A stretch of DNA of 28,780 bases from an uncultured Oscillospiraceae bacterium (GTDB lineage: Bacteria; Bacillota; Clostridia; Oscillospirales; Acutalibacteraceae): positions 1-28,780 of the forward strand of contig URCA01000044.1 of assembly GCA_900546265.1 (NCBI GenBank), given 5' to 3'. The notes under the pieces were generated by a model. The model did no database searches. It saw only the letters and a list, made by a program, of their open reading frames with translations, and was not told the origin of the DNA. Shown piece by piece: positions 7,422-15,725 of the stretch. How positions within the stretch are numbered: the stretch's first letter is position 1; each line of letters starts with the position of its first letter. The position numbers and the translations under genes are program-made.

Positions 7422-8498
7422 ATGAAAATCACCGGCGTAAAAATCGAAAAGCTGCTGCTGGAGCTGACCAGCCCGTTCCGCGTGGCCTTCGGCACCATCA
7501 CGCATTCCGAAAACGTAATGATCAAGGTCACCACAGACGAAGGCGTTACCGGCTACGGCGAGGCCGCGCCGCTGGCGTTCGTCACAGCCGAAACCACGGA
7601 TTCCGTCATTGCGGCGCTGGAGCTGTTCCGCACCGGGCTGATCGGTATGGACCCGCTGGACATCGAAGCCGTGCATGCCATGATGGACGGCCTGATGGGC
7701 GGCAACTCCTCGGCCAAATGCGCGGTGGACCTTGCCATGTACGACATCCGCGGCAAAGCCGCGGGCATGCCCGTGTACAAGCTGCTGGGCGGCTATTCCA
7801 ACACCGTGCTCAACGATATCACCGTCAGCATCATGAAGCCGCAGGCCATGGCGGACAAGGCGCTGAGCTATGTGCGCGACAAGGGCTACCGCGTGCTGAA
7901 GGTGAAGGTGGGCGCGGACGTGAACGACGACATCCGCGCGCTGACGCTCATCCGCGAGGCTGTCGGCCCGGACGTCCGCCTGCGCGTGGACGCGAACCAG
8001 GGCTACGACGTACCCACGGCGCTCAAGGCGTTGAACGCCTTTGCCGCACTGGGCGTGGAATCGGTGGAGCAGTGCCTGCCCGCATGGAACATGGAGGGCG
8101 CGGCCTACCTGCGCCGGAAAGCGCCCGCCATCCATCTGATGCTGGACGAATCGATCCACGGCCCGGTGGACGCAGCCCGCGCCTGCCGCATGGACGCGGC
8201 GGATATCCTGAACATCAAGCTGATGAAATGCGGCGGCCTGTATCCGGCCGAGCAGATCAATGCCATCGCCCAGGCCAACGGCCTCACCTGCATGGTAGGC
8301 TGTATGATGGAGACAAAACTTTCCATCACTGCCGGCCTGAGCTTTGTGGCGGCAAAGAAAAATGTAATGGACGCAGACCTGGACAGCTTTATGGAATATG
8401 TGGGCGGCGAGACCCACTTCCCCGGCGGCTTCACCCACAAGGGCAGCGATTTTGTGCTGTGCGACGCACCGGGTTTCGGGCTGGACATCGACTTTTGA
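7422..8498 (+). CDS. Dipeptide epimerase, enolase superfamily (MLE subgroup)
   Basis: The 358-residue product belongs to the muconate-lactonizing-enzyme subgroup of the enolase superfamily, in which dipeptide epimerases such as L-Ala-D/L-Glu epimerase invert the second residue of a dipeptide. Visible catalytic features are the K-x-K base K160/K162 (LKVKVG), metal ligands D190 (VDAN), E216 (VEQ) and D242 (LDES), and the opposite base K266 (NIKLMK). D319-L-D321 matches the D-x-D motif that binds the substrate amino group in dipeptide epimerases. GGGAAAGGA lies about 10 nt before the ATG. Its place at the end of a peptide-uptake operon fits recycling of cell-wall peptides, although other dipeptides are possible. 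Confidence 0.9.
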   Translation: MKITGVKIEKLLLELTSPFRVAFGTITHSENVMIKVTTDEGVTGYGEAAPLAFVTAETTDSVIAALELFRTGLIGMDPLDIEAVHAMMDGLMGGNSSAKCAVDLAMYDIRGKAAGMPVYKLLGGYSNTVLNDITVSIMKPQAMADKALSYVRDKGYRVLKVKVGADVNDDIRALTLIREAVGPDVRLRVDANQGYDVPTALKALNAFAALGVESVEQCLPAWNMEGAAYLRRKAPAIHLMLDESIHGPVDAARACRMDAADILNIKLMKCGGLYPAEQINAIAQANGLTCMVGCMMETKLSITAGLSFVAAKKNVMDADLDSFMEYVGGETHFPGGFTHKGSDFVLCDAPGFGLDIDF

Positions 8499-8504
8499 TT
8501 TACC

Positions 8505-8566
8505 GGAAAAGGCCGTGTGCGGGCGCTCCGGCACCCTTGTGCCCGGGCGGACGCCCGGCCTTTTCC
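8505..8566. terminator. Long stem-loop terminator after the epimerase
   Basis: GGAAAAGGCC (8505-8514) pairs perfectly with GGCCTTTTCC (8557-8566). Inside are GGGCG/CGCCC, TCCG/CGGA and the hairpin GGCAC-CCTT-GTGCC. The TTTT is part of the outer stem, and the structure is symmetric, so it could act on both strands. The following frame must use read-through or a promoter not recognised here. Confidence 0.65.
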
Positions 8567-8588
8567 CATTTTACGGAGGGATGAGCAT

Positions 8589-10205
8589 ATGGAGACATGG
8601 TCGTTTTATTCCGCGGGCATCCGCATCGCCCGCTTTTGGCCCGCCGCCGGCACGTTGGAGTGGGCGTGCCTGGACGACGGGGCGGGCGTTTTGGGCGCGC
8701 GCGGTGCAATGAACGAGGAGAACGCCGAATGGTTTGCCAGGCGGTACCAGTTTTCGCCCGCGGCATTTTTTGAAGGGCTGTCCGCATGGAACGAAGCGTT
8801 CGCGGGAGGCGGCTCGCCCGTCAGCTGCGGCGGCTCGCGCTACGACCGCCGTCCGGATGGATTTTACGCCCAGCGCGAGGCGCGTTTTCCCAAGGATATT
8901 TTGTTCGCGGACGGCGCTGTTCGCGCTCAGCTTTGTTCAAACGGCAACGGAACCACGGTGCTGGTGCAGGACGGCTGGGAGGCACGCACGCCCGCGGGCG
9001 CGTGGCTTGCCTATGCGCCTGCGGAGCCGGCATGCCCGGTGCGCGCGCTGGGCACCTTTATGGTGCCCGCGCGGGATGGGGTAAGGCTTGCCACGGATGT
9101 CTATGTGCCCGGCAATGCCCAGGGCCCCGTGCCTGTGATGCTGGTGCGCACGCCATACGACAAAACAGCTGCTCCGTGGAATTATTTCAACTTCGTGCGC
9201 CGCGGCTATGCGCTCGCCGTTCAGGACGTGCGCGGCCGCAGCGCAAGCGAGGGCGATTTTCTGCCCTGCTACCATGAGGTGGAGGACGGAGACGACACGC
9301 TGAACTGGCTCGCCGGGCAGGAATGGAGCAACGGCCGCGTGGGCATGATCGGCGGGTCGTACCTGGGCTATGTGCAATGGTGCGCAGCGGCCAGCGGCAA
9401 CCCCCATTTGCAGGCGCTCGTCAGCATGGTCACGGCGGGCAGCGCCTTCACCACCATCGGCACGAGCGGCGTGGTTTACGCCCACACCGACCGGGTCACC
9501 ATCGATCCCGCCGGGCGGGTGCACACCTTCTGCTGCGCGGTGCCTGGCGCGTGGCATGTGATGGGGGTCACCCAGGGGGCCGGCCTGTCCCTGAAATGGT
9601 TCCGGGATCAGTTCTGCGTGGCGGAAAAGGAAGCCGCCGCCGGGATGGCGACCGACCCTTATGTCCTCATGGACAAGCAGGCGGCTCTGTCCCCTGTGGG
9701 AGCCAACCGGCTGCTCTATCTCCCTTATCTGATGGGGGAGAGGACGCCGCATCTGGATCCGCAGGCCCGGGGCGTGTTCTTTGGCCTGTCCGCCATGCAT
9801 GAGAAGCGGGACCTGCTGCGGGCGGTGATGGAGGGGGTGTCCTACTCCCTCATGGACTGCCTGGCGGTGTTTGGGGACATGGGGCTGACCGTGGACCGGA
9901 TGGCCGCCTGCGGCGGCGGGGGCTCCAGCCCCTTTTGGAGGCAGATGCTGGCCGATATCTATGGCTGTGGCATTTCCCCCGTGGTTTCCCGGGAGGGGCC
10001 CGCCTTGGGCGTGGCCCTGCTGGCCGGCGTGGGCGCCGGGGTGTACGGCAGCGTGCCGGAGGCCTGCGCCGCCGTCATCAAGTACGGCCCCGCCCAGCAG
10101 CCCGACGAGGAACGGCACCGGCGGTACGGTGAATTCTATGGTCTGTACCGGCAGCTGTACCCCGCCCTGAAGCCCCTGTACGCCCAACTGGGAACGCTGA
10201 CATAA
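8589..10205 (+). CDS. Chimeric frame: S15/CocE hydrolase N-half joined to xylulokinase C-half
   Basis: The 538-codon frame joins two unrelated families. Residues 1-150 are an uncharacterised N-terminal region. Residues 151-287 are the start of an X-Pro dipeptidyl-peptidase/CocE alpha/beta-hydrolase (VPARDGVRLATDVYVP, RTPYDK, QDVRGRSASEGDF, nucleophile S257 in GGSYLG). From about residue 288 the sequence is the second half of xylulokinase (TIGTSGVVYAHTD, HTFCCAVPGAWHVMGVTQGAG, YLMGERTPHLD, ACGGGGSSPFWRQM). The hydrolase lacks its Asp and His and its C-terminal domain; the kinase lacks its N-terminal substrate domain and catalytic Asp. Neither activity is expected. GGAGG at 8575-8579 sets the ATG. 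Codon use changes at the join, so the frame is a recombination scar or an assembly artefact. Confidence 0.85.
   Translation: METWSFYSAGIRIARFWPAAGTLEWACLDDGAGVLGARGAMNEENAEWFARRYQFSPAAFFEGLSAWNEAFAGGGSPVSCGGSRYDRRPDGFYAQREARFPKDILFADGAVRAQLCSNGNGTTVLVQDGWEARTPAGAWLAYAPAEPACPVRALGTFMVPARDGVRLATDVYVPGNAQGPVPVMLVRTPYDKTAAPWNYFNFVRRGYALAVQDVRGRSASEGDFLPCYHEVEDGDDTLNWLAGQEWSNGRVGMIGGSYLGYVQWCAAASGNPHLQALVSMVTAGSAFTTIGTSGVVYAHTDRVTIDPAGRVHTFCCAVPGAWHVMGVTQGAGLSLKWFRDQFCVAEKEAAAGMATDPYVLMDKQAALSPVGANRLLYLPYLMGERTPHLDPQARGVFFGLSAMHEKRDLLRAVMEGVSYSLMDCLAVFGDMGLTVDRMAACGGGGSSPFWRQMLADIYGCGISPVVSREGPALGVALLAGVGAGVYGSVPEACAAVIKYGPAQQPDEERHRRYGEFYGLYRQLYPALKPLYAQLGTLT
9440..9500 (+). other. Fusion junction between the hydrolase and xylulokinase parts
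   Basis: The hydrolase consensus around VSMVTAGSAFT passes into the xylulokinase consensus AFTTIGTSGVV, and the word AFT is plausible for both families, so the breakpoint probably lies within the shared GCCTTCACC near 9449-9457. By my count arginine codons left of it in this frame are 15 CGC, 2 CGT, 2 CGG and 2 AGG. Right of it they are 13 CGG, 2 AGG and no CGC. Confidence 0.75.
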
Positions 10206-10208
10206 AGC

Positions 10209-10253
10209 AGCGCGGCCCGCCGTCCTTTCGGAACGGCGGGCTGCGCTTGTTTT
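10209..10253 (+). terminator. Terminator after the xylulokinase part
   Basis: A 15-bp stem with one G-T wobble (10209-10223 with 10233-10247) is followed by TTGTTTT. It terminates the rightward frame and could also serve the convergent TrpB2 gene, which ends at 10257. Confidence 0.8.
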
Positions 10254-10256
10254 GGT

Positions 10257-11636
10257 TTATTGGATGCCTGGGATTTTCGGCAGGGCGTCGAAGCCGACCT
10301 GCAGATCCTCGTCGGTGGGGATGTAGTCGCTCATGGCGCCCTCCAGGTAGGCGGTATAGGCGTTCATATCGAAGTAGCCGGTGCCGGTCAGGCCGAACAG
10401 GATGGTCTTGGCCTCCCCGCTTTCCCGGCACTTGATGGCCTCGTCCATGGCCGCGCGGATGGCATGGGCCGATTCCGGCGCAGGCAGGATGGTTTCCTGC
10501 TTGGCGAAGAAGGTGGCGGCTTCGAACACCTTGGTTTGTTCCACCGCTACGGCCTTCATGTAGCCGTCGTGATACAGCTTGGACAGGATGGGGCTCATGC
10601 CGTGATAGCGCAGGCCGCCCGCATGGTTGGCTGAGGGCATGAACTCGCTGCCCAGCGTATACATCCGGGCCAGCGGCGTGACATGGCCGGTATCGCAATA
10701 GTCGTAGGCGTACCGCCCGCGGGTCAGGGAGGGGCAGGAGGCGGGCTCTACCGCGATAAATTCGGTGCCGGTGCGCTTGCCGGTCAGGGTATCCTGCAGG
10801 AAGGCCGCCATCAGGCCGCCCAGGTTGGAGCCGCCGCCGGCGCAGCCGATAACGATATCGGGATATTCCCCGATTTTTTCCATGGCAATTTTGGATTCCA
10901 GGCCGATGACCGACTGGTGCAGCAGCACCTGGTTCATCACCGAGCCTAGCACATACCGGCAATCGGGGGTATGCATGGCCTTTTCAATCGCCTCGGAGAT
11001 GGCGCAGCCGAGGGAGCCGCCGGTGCCGGGATGGGCCTTCAGGATGGCGCGGCCCACCTCGGTGGTGTCGGAGGGGCTGGGGATGATGTCCGCGCCGAAG
11101 GTGTGGATGACCGCCTTGCGGAAGGGCTTCTGCTCGTAGCTGACCTTCACCATATAGACGGTGAGATCCAAGCCGTAGTGGGAGCAGGCCATGGCCAGAG
11201 CCGTGCCCCATTGGCCGGCGCCGGTCTCGGTGGTCAGGCTTTTCAGCCCCTGCTTTTTGGCGTAATACACCTGGGCGGCGGCGGAATTCAGCTTATGAGA
11301 GCCGGAGGTATTGTTGCCCTCGAATTTGTAGTAGATTTTTGCCGGGGTGTCTAGGGCCTTTTCCAGGTTGTAGGCCCGGATGAGGGGAGCGGGCCGGAAA
11401 ATCCGGTAGAAGTTCTGCACCTCCTCCGGTATATCGATGTACCGGTCGGTGGTGTTCAGCTCCTGGCCGCACAGCTCCTCGCAGAAGATGGGGAGCATAT
11501 CCTCCGGCCCCACCGGCTGGTGGGTGACGGGATGGAGATAGGGATCGGGCTGTTCCTTCATGTCGGCGCGGATGTTATACCATTGCTTGGGCATTTCCTC
11601 TTCGGACAGGTAAATACGGTAAGGCTCTTTGTTCAT
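10257..11636 (-). CDS. TrpB2-type tryptophan synthase beta chain (PLP-dependent)
   Basis: The 459-residue product is a TrpB-like fold-type II PLP enzyme of the TrpB2 class, which makes L-tryptophan from indole and serine, often without a TrpA partner. Landmarks are the TrpB2-type N-terminus (YLSEEEMPKQWYNIRAD), RPAPLIRAYNLEKAL, the PLP lysine K115 in NNTSGSHKLNSA, and the phosphate-binding loop GCAGGGSNLGG. ATG 11636 is preceded by AAAGGAAG. The frame stays open to an ATG at 11747, but those 37 residues look unlike the family. No trpA or other trp genes are nearby, so it may salvage indole. A T-box with a Trp specifier precedes it. Confidence 0.92.
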   Translation of the reverse strand: MNKEPYRIYLSEEEMPKQWYNIRADMKEQPDPYLHPVTHQPVGPEDMLPIFCEELCGQELNTTDRYIDIPEEVQNFYRIFRPAPLIRAYNLEKALDTPAKIYYKFEGNNTSGSHKLNSAAAQVYYAKKQGLKSLTTETGAGQWGTALAMACSHYGLDLTVYMVKVSYEQKPFRKAVIHTFGADIIPSPSDTTEVGRAILKAHPGTGGSLGCAISEAIEKAMHTPDCRYVLGSVMNQVLLHQSVIGLESKIAMEKIGEYPDIVIGCAGGGSNLGGLMAAFLQDTLTGKRTGTEFIAVEPASCPSLTRGRYAYDYCDTGHVTPLARMYTLGSEFMPSANHAGGLRYHGMSPILSKLYHDGYMKAVAVEQTKVFEAATFFAKQETILPAPESAHAIRAAMDEAIKCRESGEAKTILFGLTGTGYFDMNAYTAYLEGAMSDYIPTDEDLQVGFDALPKIPGIQ

Positions 11637-11759
11637 GACGGATCTTCCTTTCTTCTCGACAGCATCATCGGCGGACGGTTCACTCACCGTCGCCATCGCC
11701 GCGGGCAAAAGCTCGCCGCCCTGCATGACCGATTCATATGCACGCATCCTTTCGGCAAT

Positions 11760-12038
11760 AAAAAAGCTCTTGCCCCAGATTGTTCTGGGACAAGAGCTGT
11801 CACTCCTGCGGTACCACCCGAATTCGCCCGCCGAAGGCGGACGCGCTCACTTCTGCGCACAAACCATGCGCACTCCCCTGATAACGGGCGGAGTCCCCGT
11901 CGCACCTAGCCTGATACAGGTTCGGATAGCCCTCGTAAGTCCATTCAGCCGGTTCAGCGCCGCCGCAATTCCACCATCTGCGGCTCTCTTTGTACGCCAA
12001 GCTCCCGCTTACTACTCTTACTCATCGGTTTCAGCTTT
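11760..12038 (-). promoter_or_regulatory. T-box riboswitch leader, specifier UGG (Trp)
   Basis: On the minus strand the leader has the stem I base GTAAG (12017-12021) paired with CTTAC, the loop-E strand AGTAG (12012-12016), and GAA followed by TGG and A, which puts the specifier codon at 11941-11943. The conserved T-box GGGTGGTACCGC is at 11808-11819. An intrinsic terminator follows (stem 11765-11798, then TTTTTT). Uncharged tRNA-Trp would stabilise the antiterminator and allow TrpB2 expression. The acceptor-pairing bulge reads UGGU, which fits a discriminator A best and G73 of tRNA-Trp only by wobble. Confidence 0.92.
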
Positions 12039-12044
12039 TTTCTT

Positions 12045-12073
12045 ATTATATGCGACAAGTTTTACTTTGTCAA
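12045..12073 (-). promoter_or_regulatory. Consensus promoter of the T-box/TrpB2 unit
   Basis: TTGACA (minus strand, 12068-12073) and TATAAT (12045-12050) are separated by 17 bp, an exact consensus match. It begins four bases past the stop codon of the upstream DHHW gene. No terminator separates them, so the T-box must also control any read-through. Confidence 0.88.
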
Positions 12074-12076
12074 CCA

Positions 12077-13213
12077 TCATTTTAACAACTGCGGCAGCAC
12101 GGCGGCCACGGTCTTCTCTTCCCCGAAGCCGTTGACGTTGTACAGCACCAGCAGGTCGGTCACCTGTTTCTCCTGGAACAGGGCGGACAAATCCGTCTTG
12201 TAGTAGCGGGGATCCACCAGCACGATGGTCTGATAATGGGCCGCCAGAAAGGGCACCAGAGCATTGGCGTAGGAGTCCTTGATAAGCAGCAGGGTCCTGC
12301 CGTTGGCTGTGCCGGTTTCCACCGTGGTCAGCGGGTGATTGCCGCCCAAAAAGTAGGCGTATTTGTCCTTCTTGTCCAGATACGCCGGGTCGTACAGGCC
12401 GTCCAGCCGGCCGTTCTTCCAGGTCACGGTACAGGGGTTGGCCGCCTTCGGCCGGTAGACCTCGATGAAGTCGGGCTTCACGGTGTACAGGTTGGCTTTG
12501 GAATAGACGGTTCCGAAAAACTCTTCCGTCACCCGCTCCACCGTGAACGCGTCCTGGGGCAGCGGCGGCTCTCCCAGGCTCTCCATCAGCGCCGTATAGC
12601 CGGCATACGCGCCGGCGGTGGTCCAATGGTGATCGGTGCGGTAGAACAGCCCTTCGTCCCTACGGGCTTTCAGCAGGGCGGTGGGATCCACCGTCTCCTT
12701 CACCGCGGCCTTCATCTGGGCGATGACAGCCGCCTGATCGGGCACGGGGGCCAGGGGGGGCAGCTTTTCGGGCAAGATGGCCGCCGCCGTCGGCACCAGC
12801 ATCACCCGGGCGCGCAGTCCCGGCGCCGCCTGCTTCGCCCGCTCGACAAACCGGGCCACCGCCGCGACGTTGTTCGCCACCAGCGTTTCGCTATACGGGT
12901 CGGTTTTTTCAAACAGAAACCCATCCCGGCCAAAATAGGCACGGCCGTTGTCTTTATTGAGCAGGGCGAGCTGGGTCATGGTTTTCAGGCCCACCCAGCC
13001 GTCCCGGTTCCAGAACTGGTCGGTGGTGTAGGTGTCGAACGTGGTCGTGAACCGGCCGGAGGTCAGCTCCTCCAGCGAGAACGGCGGAAAGGTCTGCAGC
13101 ACCCGGTTCTCCGTTTCGGAAAACGTCTTTTCCGGGGTGAGCAGGTTGGCGCCGGTCCCGAAAGCCAGCGCCGCCAGGAACGCTCCGGTCACCACCCAGG
13201 CTTTTTTATTCAT
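12077..13213 (-). CDS. DHHW-motif protein (AlgJ/AlgX-like), partner of the MBOAT acyltransferase
   Basis: This 378-residue protein has a single N-terminal signal anchor (residues 5-22) and an extracytoplasmic SGNH-like domain. The family motif DHHW is at 194-197 (YRTDHHWTTAGAY), and a probable nucleophile S314 lies in KDSYANAL. Proteins of this type transfer acyl groups passed across the membrane by an MBOAT protein onto extracellular glycans, as AlgJ/AlgX do with AlgI. The MBOAT gene lies 9 nt upstream in the same direction, so the two form a pair. The glycan is unknown; a wall polymer or exopolysaccharide is likely. AGGGGG precedes the ATG. Confidence 0.88.
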   Translation of the reverse strand: MNKKAWVVTGAFLAALAFGTGANLLTPEKTFSETENRVLQTFPPFSLEELTSGRFTTTFDTYTTDQFWNRDGWVGLKTMTQLALLNKDNGRAYFGRDGFLFEKTDPYSETLVANNVAAVARFVERAKQAAPGLRARVMLVPTAAAILPEKLPPLAPVPDQAAVIAQMKAAVKETVDPTALLKARRDEGLFYRTDHHWTTAGAYAGYTALMESLGEPPLPQDAFTVERVTEEFFGTVYSKANLYTVKPDFIEVYRPKAANPCTVTWKNGRLDGLYDPAYLDKKDKYAYFLGGNHPLTTVETGTANGRTLLLIKDSYANALVPFLAAHYQTIVLVDPRYYKTDLSALFQEKQVTDLLVLYNVNGFGEEKTVAAVLPQLLK

Positions 13214-13222
13214 AGTAGCCCC

Positions 13223-14644
13223 CTAAAAACGAAAATAGAGAAACGGATTATAGGACGCATCCACCAGGAAGGCGACACTCAGCGCCCCGACGACAAGCAG
13301 CGGCACTGCCTCCGCCATCCCGGCCAGCACCGGCCGGGCGCGCAGGGCCTGTTCCGCCCGACGATACAGCTTCATGGGCAGGGGTGTGGCCGCCAGGATG
13401 AGAATACCCAGCAGAAGGGCGTTGGTGTACAGGGTATACACGCCCGCCCCATTGGTCAGCCCTGCGCCGAAGCCGCCCACCAGGGCCCGCAGATAGGACA
13501 CCCCGGCCGAAAGGCTGTCGAAGGCGAAGATGGCCCAGCTGACCATCACGATGAGCATGGTGTACACATGCTGAAAAAACCGGGGAAGCTTGTCCAGCCA
13601 TCGCCGCAGCACGAATTTTTCCAGCGCCAGCCAGACACCGAAGTACAAGCCCCAGACCACGAAATTCCAGCTGGCCCCGTGCCAGATGCCGGTCAGCATC
13701 CACACAATCAGCAGGTTGCGCAGCTGCTTGAGGGCGCCGTGGCGGTTGCCGCCCAGGGGGATGTAGACGTATTCCCGGAACCAGGAGGACAGGGAGATGT
13801 GCCACCGCCGCCAGAAATCGGTGACGCTCACCGCTGTGTAGGGATAATTGAAATTCTCGAGGAAATGGAAGCCGAACATCCGGCCCAGGCCAATGGCCAT
13901 GTCCGAATAGCCGGAAAAATCGAAATAAATCTGCAGCGTAAAAGCCGCCAGGCCGATCCAGGCGGTCAGCACCGGCAAAGTGGTCACATCCTGCTGCGAA
14001 ATGGCCGTCCACACCGCGCCGATGTTGTTGGCCAGCAGCACCTTTTTGCCAAGGCCCGCCACAAACCGGCGGATGCCGGAGGAAAACAGATCCGCCGTTT
14101 CCCGGCGGCAGGACAGCTCGGCCGATACGGTGGACATGCGCACGATGGGGCCGGCGATAAGCTGGGGGAACAGGGAGACATAGGTGCCGAAGGCCACCAG
14201 GCTCTTCTGCACCGGCACGTCCCCCCGATACAGGTCGATGAGATAGGACATGGCCTGGAAGGTGTAGAAGGAGATGCCGATGGGCAGGGGCAGATCGAGC
14301 TTGGGGATCCCCAGGCCGAACAGGCCGTTCAGGTTGCCGATGAGAAAATCGGCGTATTTGAAGAAGGCCAGCAGCGCGAGATTGCACACCACCGACAACA
14401 CCAGGATCCGCCGAGCCGCCCGGACGTTCCCCTTTTCCAGCCGGGTGTGCATCCAGCGGCCCAGGCTGTAGTCCATCAGGATAGAAAACACCATCAGCAG
14501 AACATACACCGGCTCGCCCCAGCCGTAGAACGCTAGGCTGAACACCAGCAGCACCACGTTTTTAAAGCGGCGCGGCACCAGAAAATAGACGACCAGCACC
14601 GCCGGCAGAAAATAGAACAAAAACAACAGGCTGCTGAATACCAT
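13223..14644 (-). CDS. MBOAT family O-acyltransferase (AlgI/DltB-like)
   Basis: This 473-residue polytopic membrane protein belongs to the membrane-bound O-acyltransferases that carry acetyl groups across the membrane. Family landmarks are LPIGISFYTFQAMSYLID (residues 119-136), YFDFSGYSDMAIGLG (240-254), the WRRWHISLSSWFREYVYIPLG block containing H282, and the invariant H322 in LTGIWHGASWNF. Roughly ten hydrophobic segments span the chain. It is translated just before the DHHW gene. The upstream 200 nt are mostly occupied by a 180-bp foldback element, and no promoter could be identified there. Confidence 0.93.
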   Translation of the reverse strand: MVFSSLLFLFYFLPAVLVVYFLVPRRFKNVVLLVFSLAFYGWGEPVYVLLMVFSILMDYSLGRWMHTRLEKGNVRAARRILVLSVVCNLALLAFFKYADFLIGNLNGLFGLGIPKLDLPLPIGISFYTFQAMSYLIDLYRGDVPVQKSLVAFGTYVSLFPQLIAGPIVRMSTVSAELSCRRETADLFSSGIRRFVAGLGKKVLLANNIGAVWTAISQQDVTTLPVLTAWIGLAAFTLQIYFDFSGYSDMAIGLGRMFGFHFLENFNYPYTAVSVTDFWRRWHISLSSWFREYVYIPLGGNRHGALKQLRNLLIVWMLTGIWHGASWNFVVWGLYFGVWLALEKFVLRRWLDKLPRFFQHVYTMLIVMVSWAIFAFDSLSAGVSYLRALVGGFGAGLTNGAGVYTLYTNALLLGILILAATPLPMKLYRRAEQALRARPVLAGMAEAVPLLVVGALSVAFLVDASYNPFLYFRF

Positions 14645-14670
14645 ACGTGTGAACCCCTACCCGTTCCCCT

Positions 14671-14850
14671 TAGAGCAATTTTAGTAAATACCGTCAGCAG
14701 CTCGATGGCGGGAAGAGGCGGCTGCGTCGTTGTCGTCCTTGGCGGGCGCCAGCCCGCCGGGAGCAGGCGTAGCCTGATCCGGGCCTCCGCCTTGCATCCG
14801 CCTCTTCCTGCCTATCTCCTTTACTGACCTTATTTACTAAAACTGCTCTA
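14671..14850. mobile_element. 180-bp foldback element with 27-bp terminal inverted repeats (MITE-like)
   Basis: The 27 bases at 14671-14697 and the reverse complement of 14824-14850 match at 24 positions (common core TTTAGTAAATA). A further inverted pair lies inside (GGAAGAGGCGG at about 14711-14721 against its complement near 14800-14810). A central hairpin GGCGGGC-GCCA-GCCCGCC completes a foldback of nearly the whole unit. The ends read TAGAGCA and TGCTCTA, compatible with insertion at a TA dinucleotide. It encodes no protein. Its right end supplies the stop codon of the anti-sigma gene, and it may also act as a transcription terminator or processing site. Confidence 0.7.
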
Positions 14851-15720
14851 GGGAAGCACTTCAAATTCCCGCTCGCCCATATAGCCGGGAGCGATGGCGT
14901 ACTTGGGGAAGACCACCACCACGTGGCCCGCCTCATTGATATAAAAATCCTGATCCTCTTCGATAGATTCAAAACCGGGAATCATTTCGTCGTGGAAATA
15001 CTGTTCCTCGGGGTTGGCGGCCTCGTCGGCGGCGATGCCGGCCCTCACCGCCTCGTTCACCTTCTCGATGTACCCGTCTCCCAGCAGGTTGGCCAGGGTC
15101 AGCGCCTTTCCCGTTTCCAGATCGTAGTTGTAGTAGAAGGACTCGCTGTAGAAGGAGGCGCCCGCCTCATATTTCTGCACGACGAAGGAGACGATTTCCC
15201 CGTTGCTGCACTTGACGCTGTAATCCACGTGGATTTCAATGGGGAGGAACTCGCTCTTCTTTCCGCCGGTTTCGAGATACGCCTGGTAATATTCCTTGGC
15301 ACGCTGCTTGGCCTCGGCCACCTGCTCGTTGATTTTCAGCGCTATTTCATAGTTTACTCGCCGCTCCAGTTCGGTATTTCCGGTATTTTCCAGCGCTGGG
15401 ACGTTGACCACCACATAACTCTCCTCGCTGCTTTCCTCAAAGCGGTTGAGGGTAAAGATCCGGGCCATATGCCCGAGCACCGGTACGCCGTACATCTCCT
15501 GCGCGAGCACCGGCACCGCGTTGAGGGCCACCACGAATATCACGCACAGGCAGGCGGCGGCGCACACGGCATAGCGGAGAAAGTGGTTGCCGCTGCGCTC
15601 CCGCCTCGCCTCGCGGCGGGCCTGCCGCACGGCGTCCTGCACCGCGTCGGGCAATTCGTCCGGAATACGCAGGCTTTCATAGGCTTCCCGGGCCTGCCCC
15701 AGGGGGTTGCGTTCGTTCAT
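14848..15720 (-). CDS. RsiV-like anti-sigma factor with DUF3298/DUF4163
   Basis: This 290-residue single-pass membrane protein has a charged cytoplasmic N-terminus (residues 1-47), a membrane helix at about 48-72, and an extracytoplasmic DUF4163-DUF3298 region (YDLETGKALTLANLLGDGY, then FYINEAGHVVVVFPKYAIAPG). That is the architecture of RsiV, which holds its sigma factor at the membrane and in Bacillus binds lysozyme. It follows the ECF sigma gene with a 5-nt gap. ATG 15720 has AAAGGTG 8 nt upstream and is preferred over a GTG at 15729. The TAG stop lies inside the end repeat of the foldback element, so the C-terminus (FEVLP) may have been altered by that insertion. Confidence 0.88.
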   Translation of the reverse strand: MNERNPLGQAREAYESLRIPDELPDAVQDAVRQARREARRERSGNHFLRYAVCAAACLCVIFVVALNAVPVLAQEMYGVPVLGHMARIFTLNRFEESSEESYVVVNVPALENTGNTELERRVNYEIALKINEQVAEAKQRAKEYYQAYLETGGKKSEFLPIEIHVDYSVKCSNGEIVSFVVQKYEAGASFYSESFYYNYDLETGKALTLANLLGDGYIEKVNEAVRAGIAADEAANPEEQYFHDEMIPGFESIEEDQDFYINEAGHVVVVFPKYAIAPGYMGEREFEVLP

Positions 15721-15725
15721 AGCTT

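Noticed and set aside
8589..10205. Interpreting the hydrolase-kinase frame as a functional bifunctional enzyme
   Set aside because: Each half lacks essential catalytic parts, and codon usage changes abruptly at the join.
11637..11747. 37-residue N-terminal extension of TrpB2 or a leader peptide
   Set aside because: The frame is open but unlike TrpB2 N-termini. The ATG at 11636 has its own ribosome-binding site and begins where family similarity begins.
14671..14850. A CRISPR repeat or attenuator RNA at the foldback element
   Set aside because: There is only one inverted pair and no spaced direct repeats. The TA-flanked terminal inverted repeats fit a MITE-like element better.
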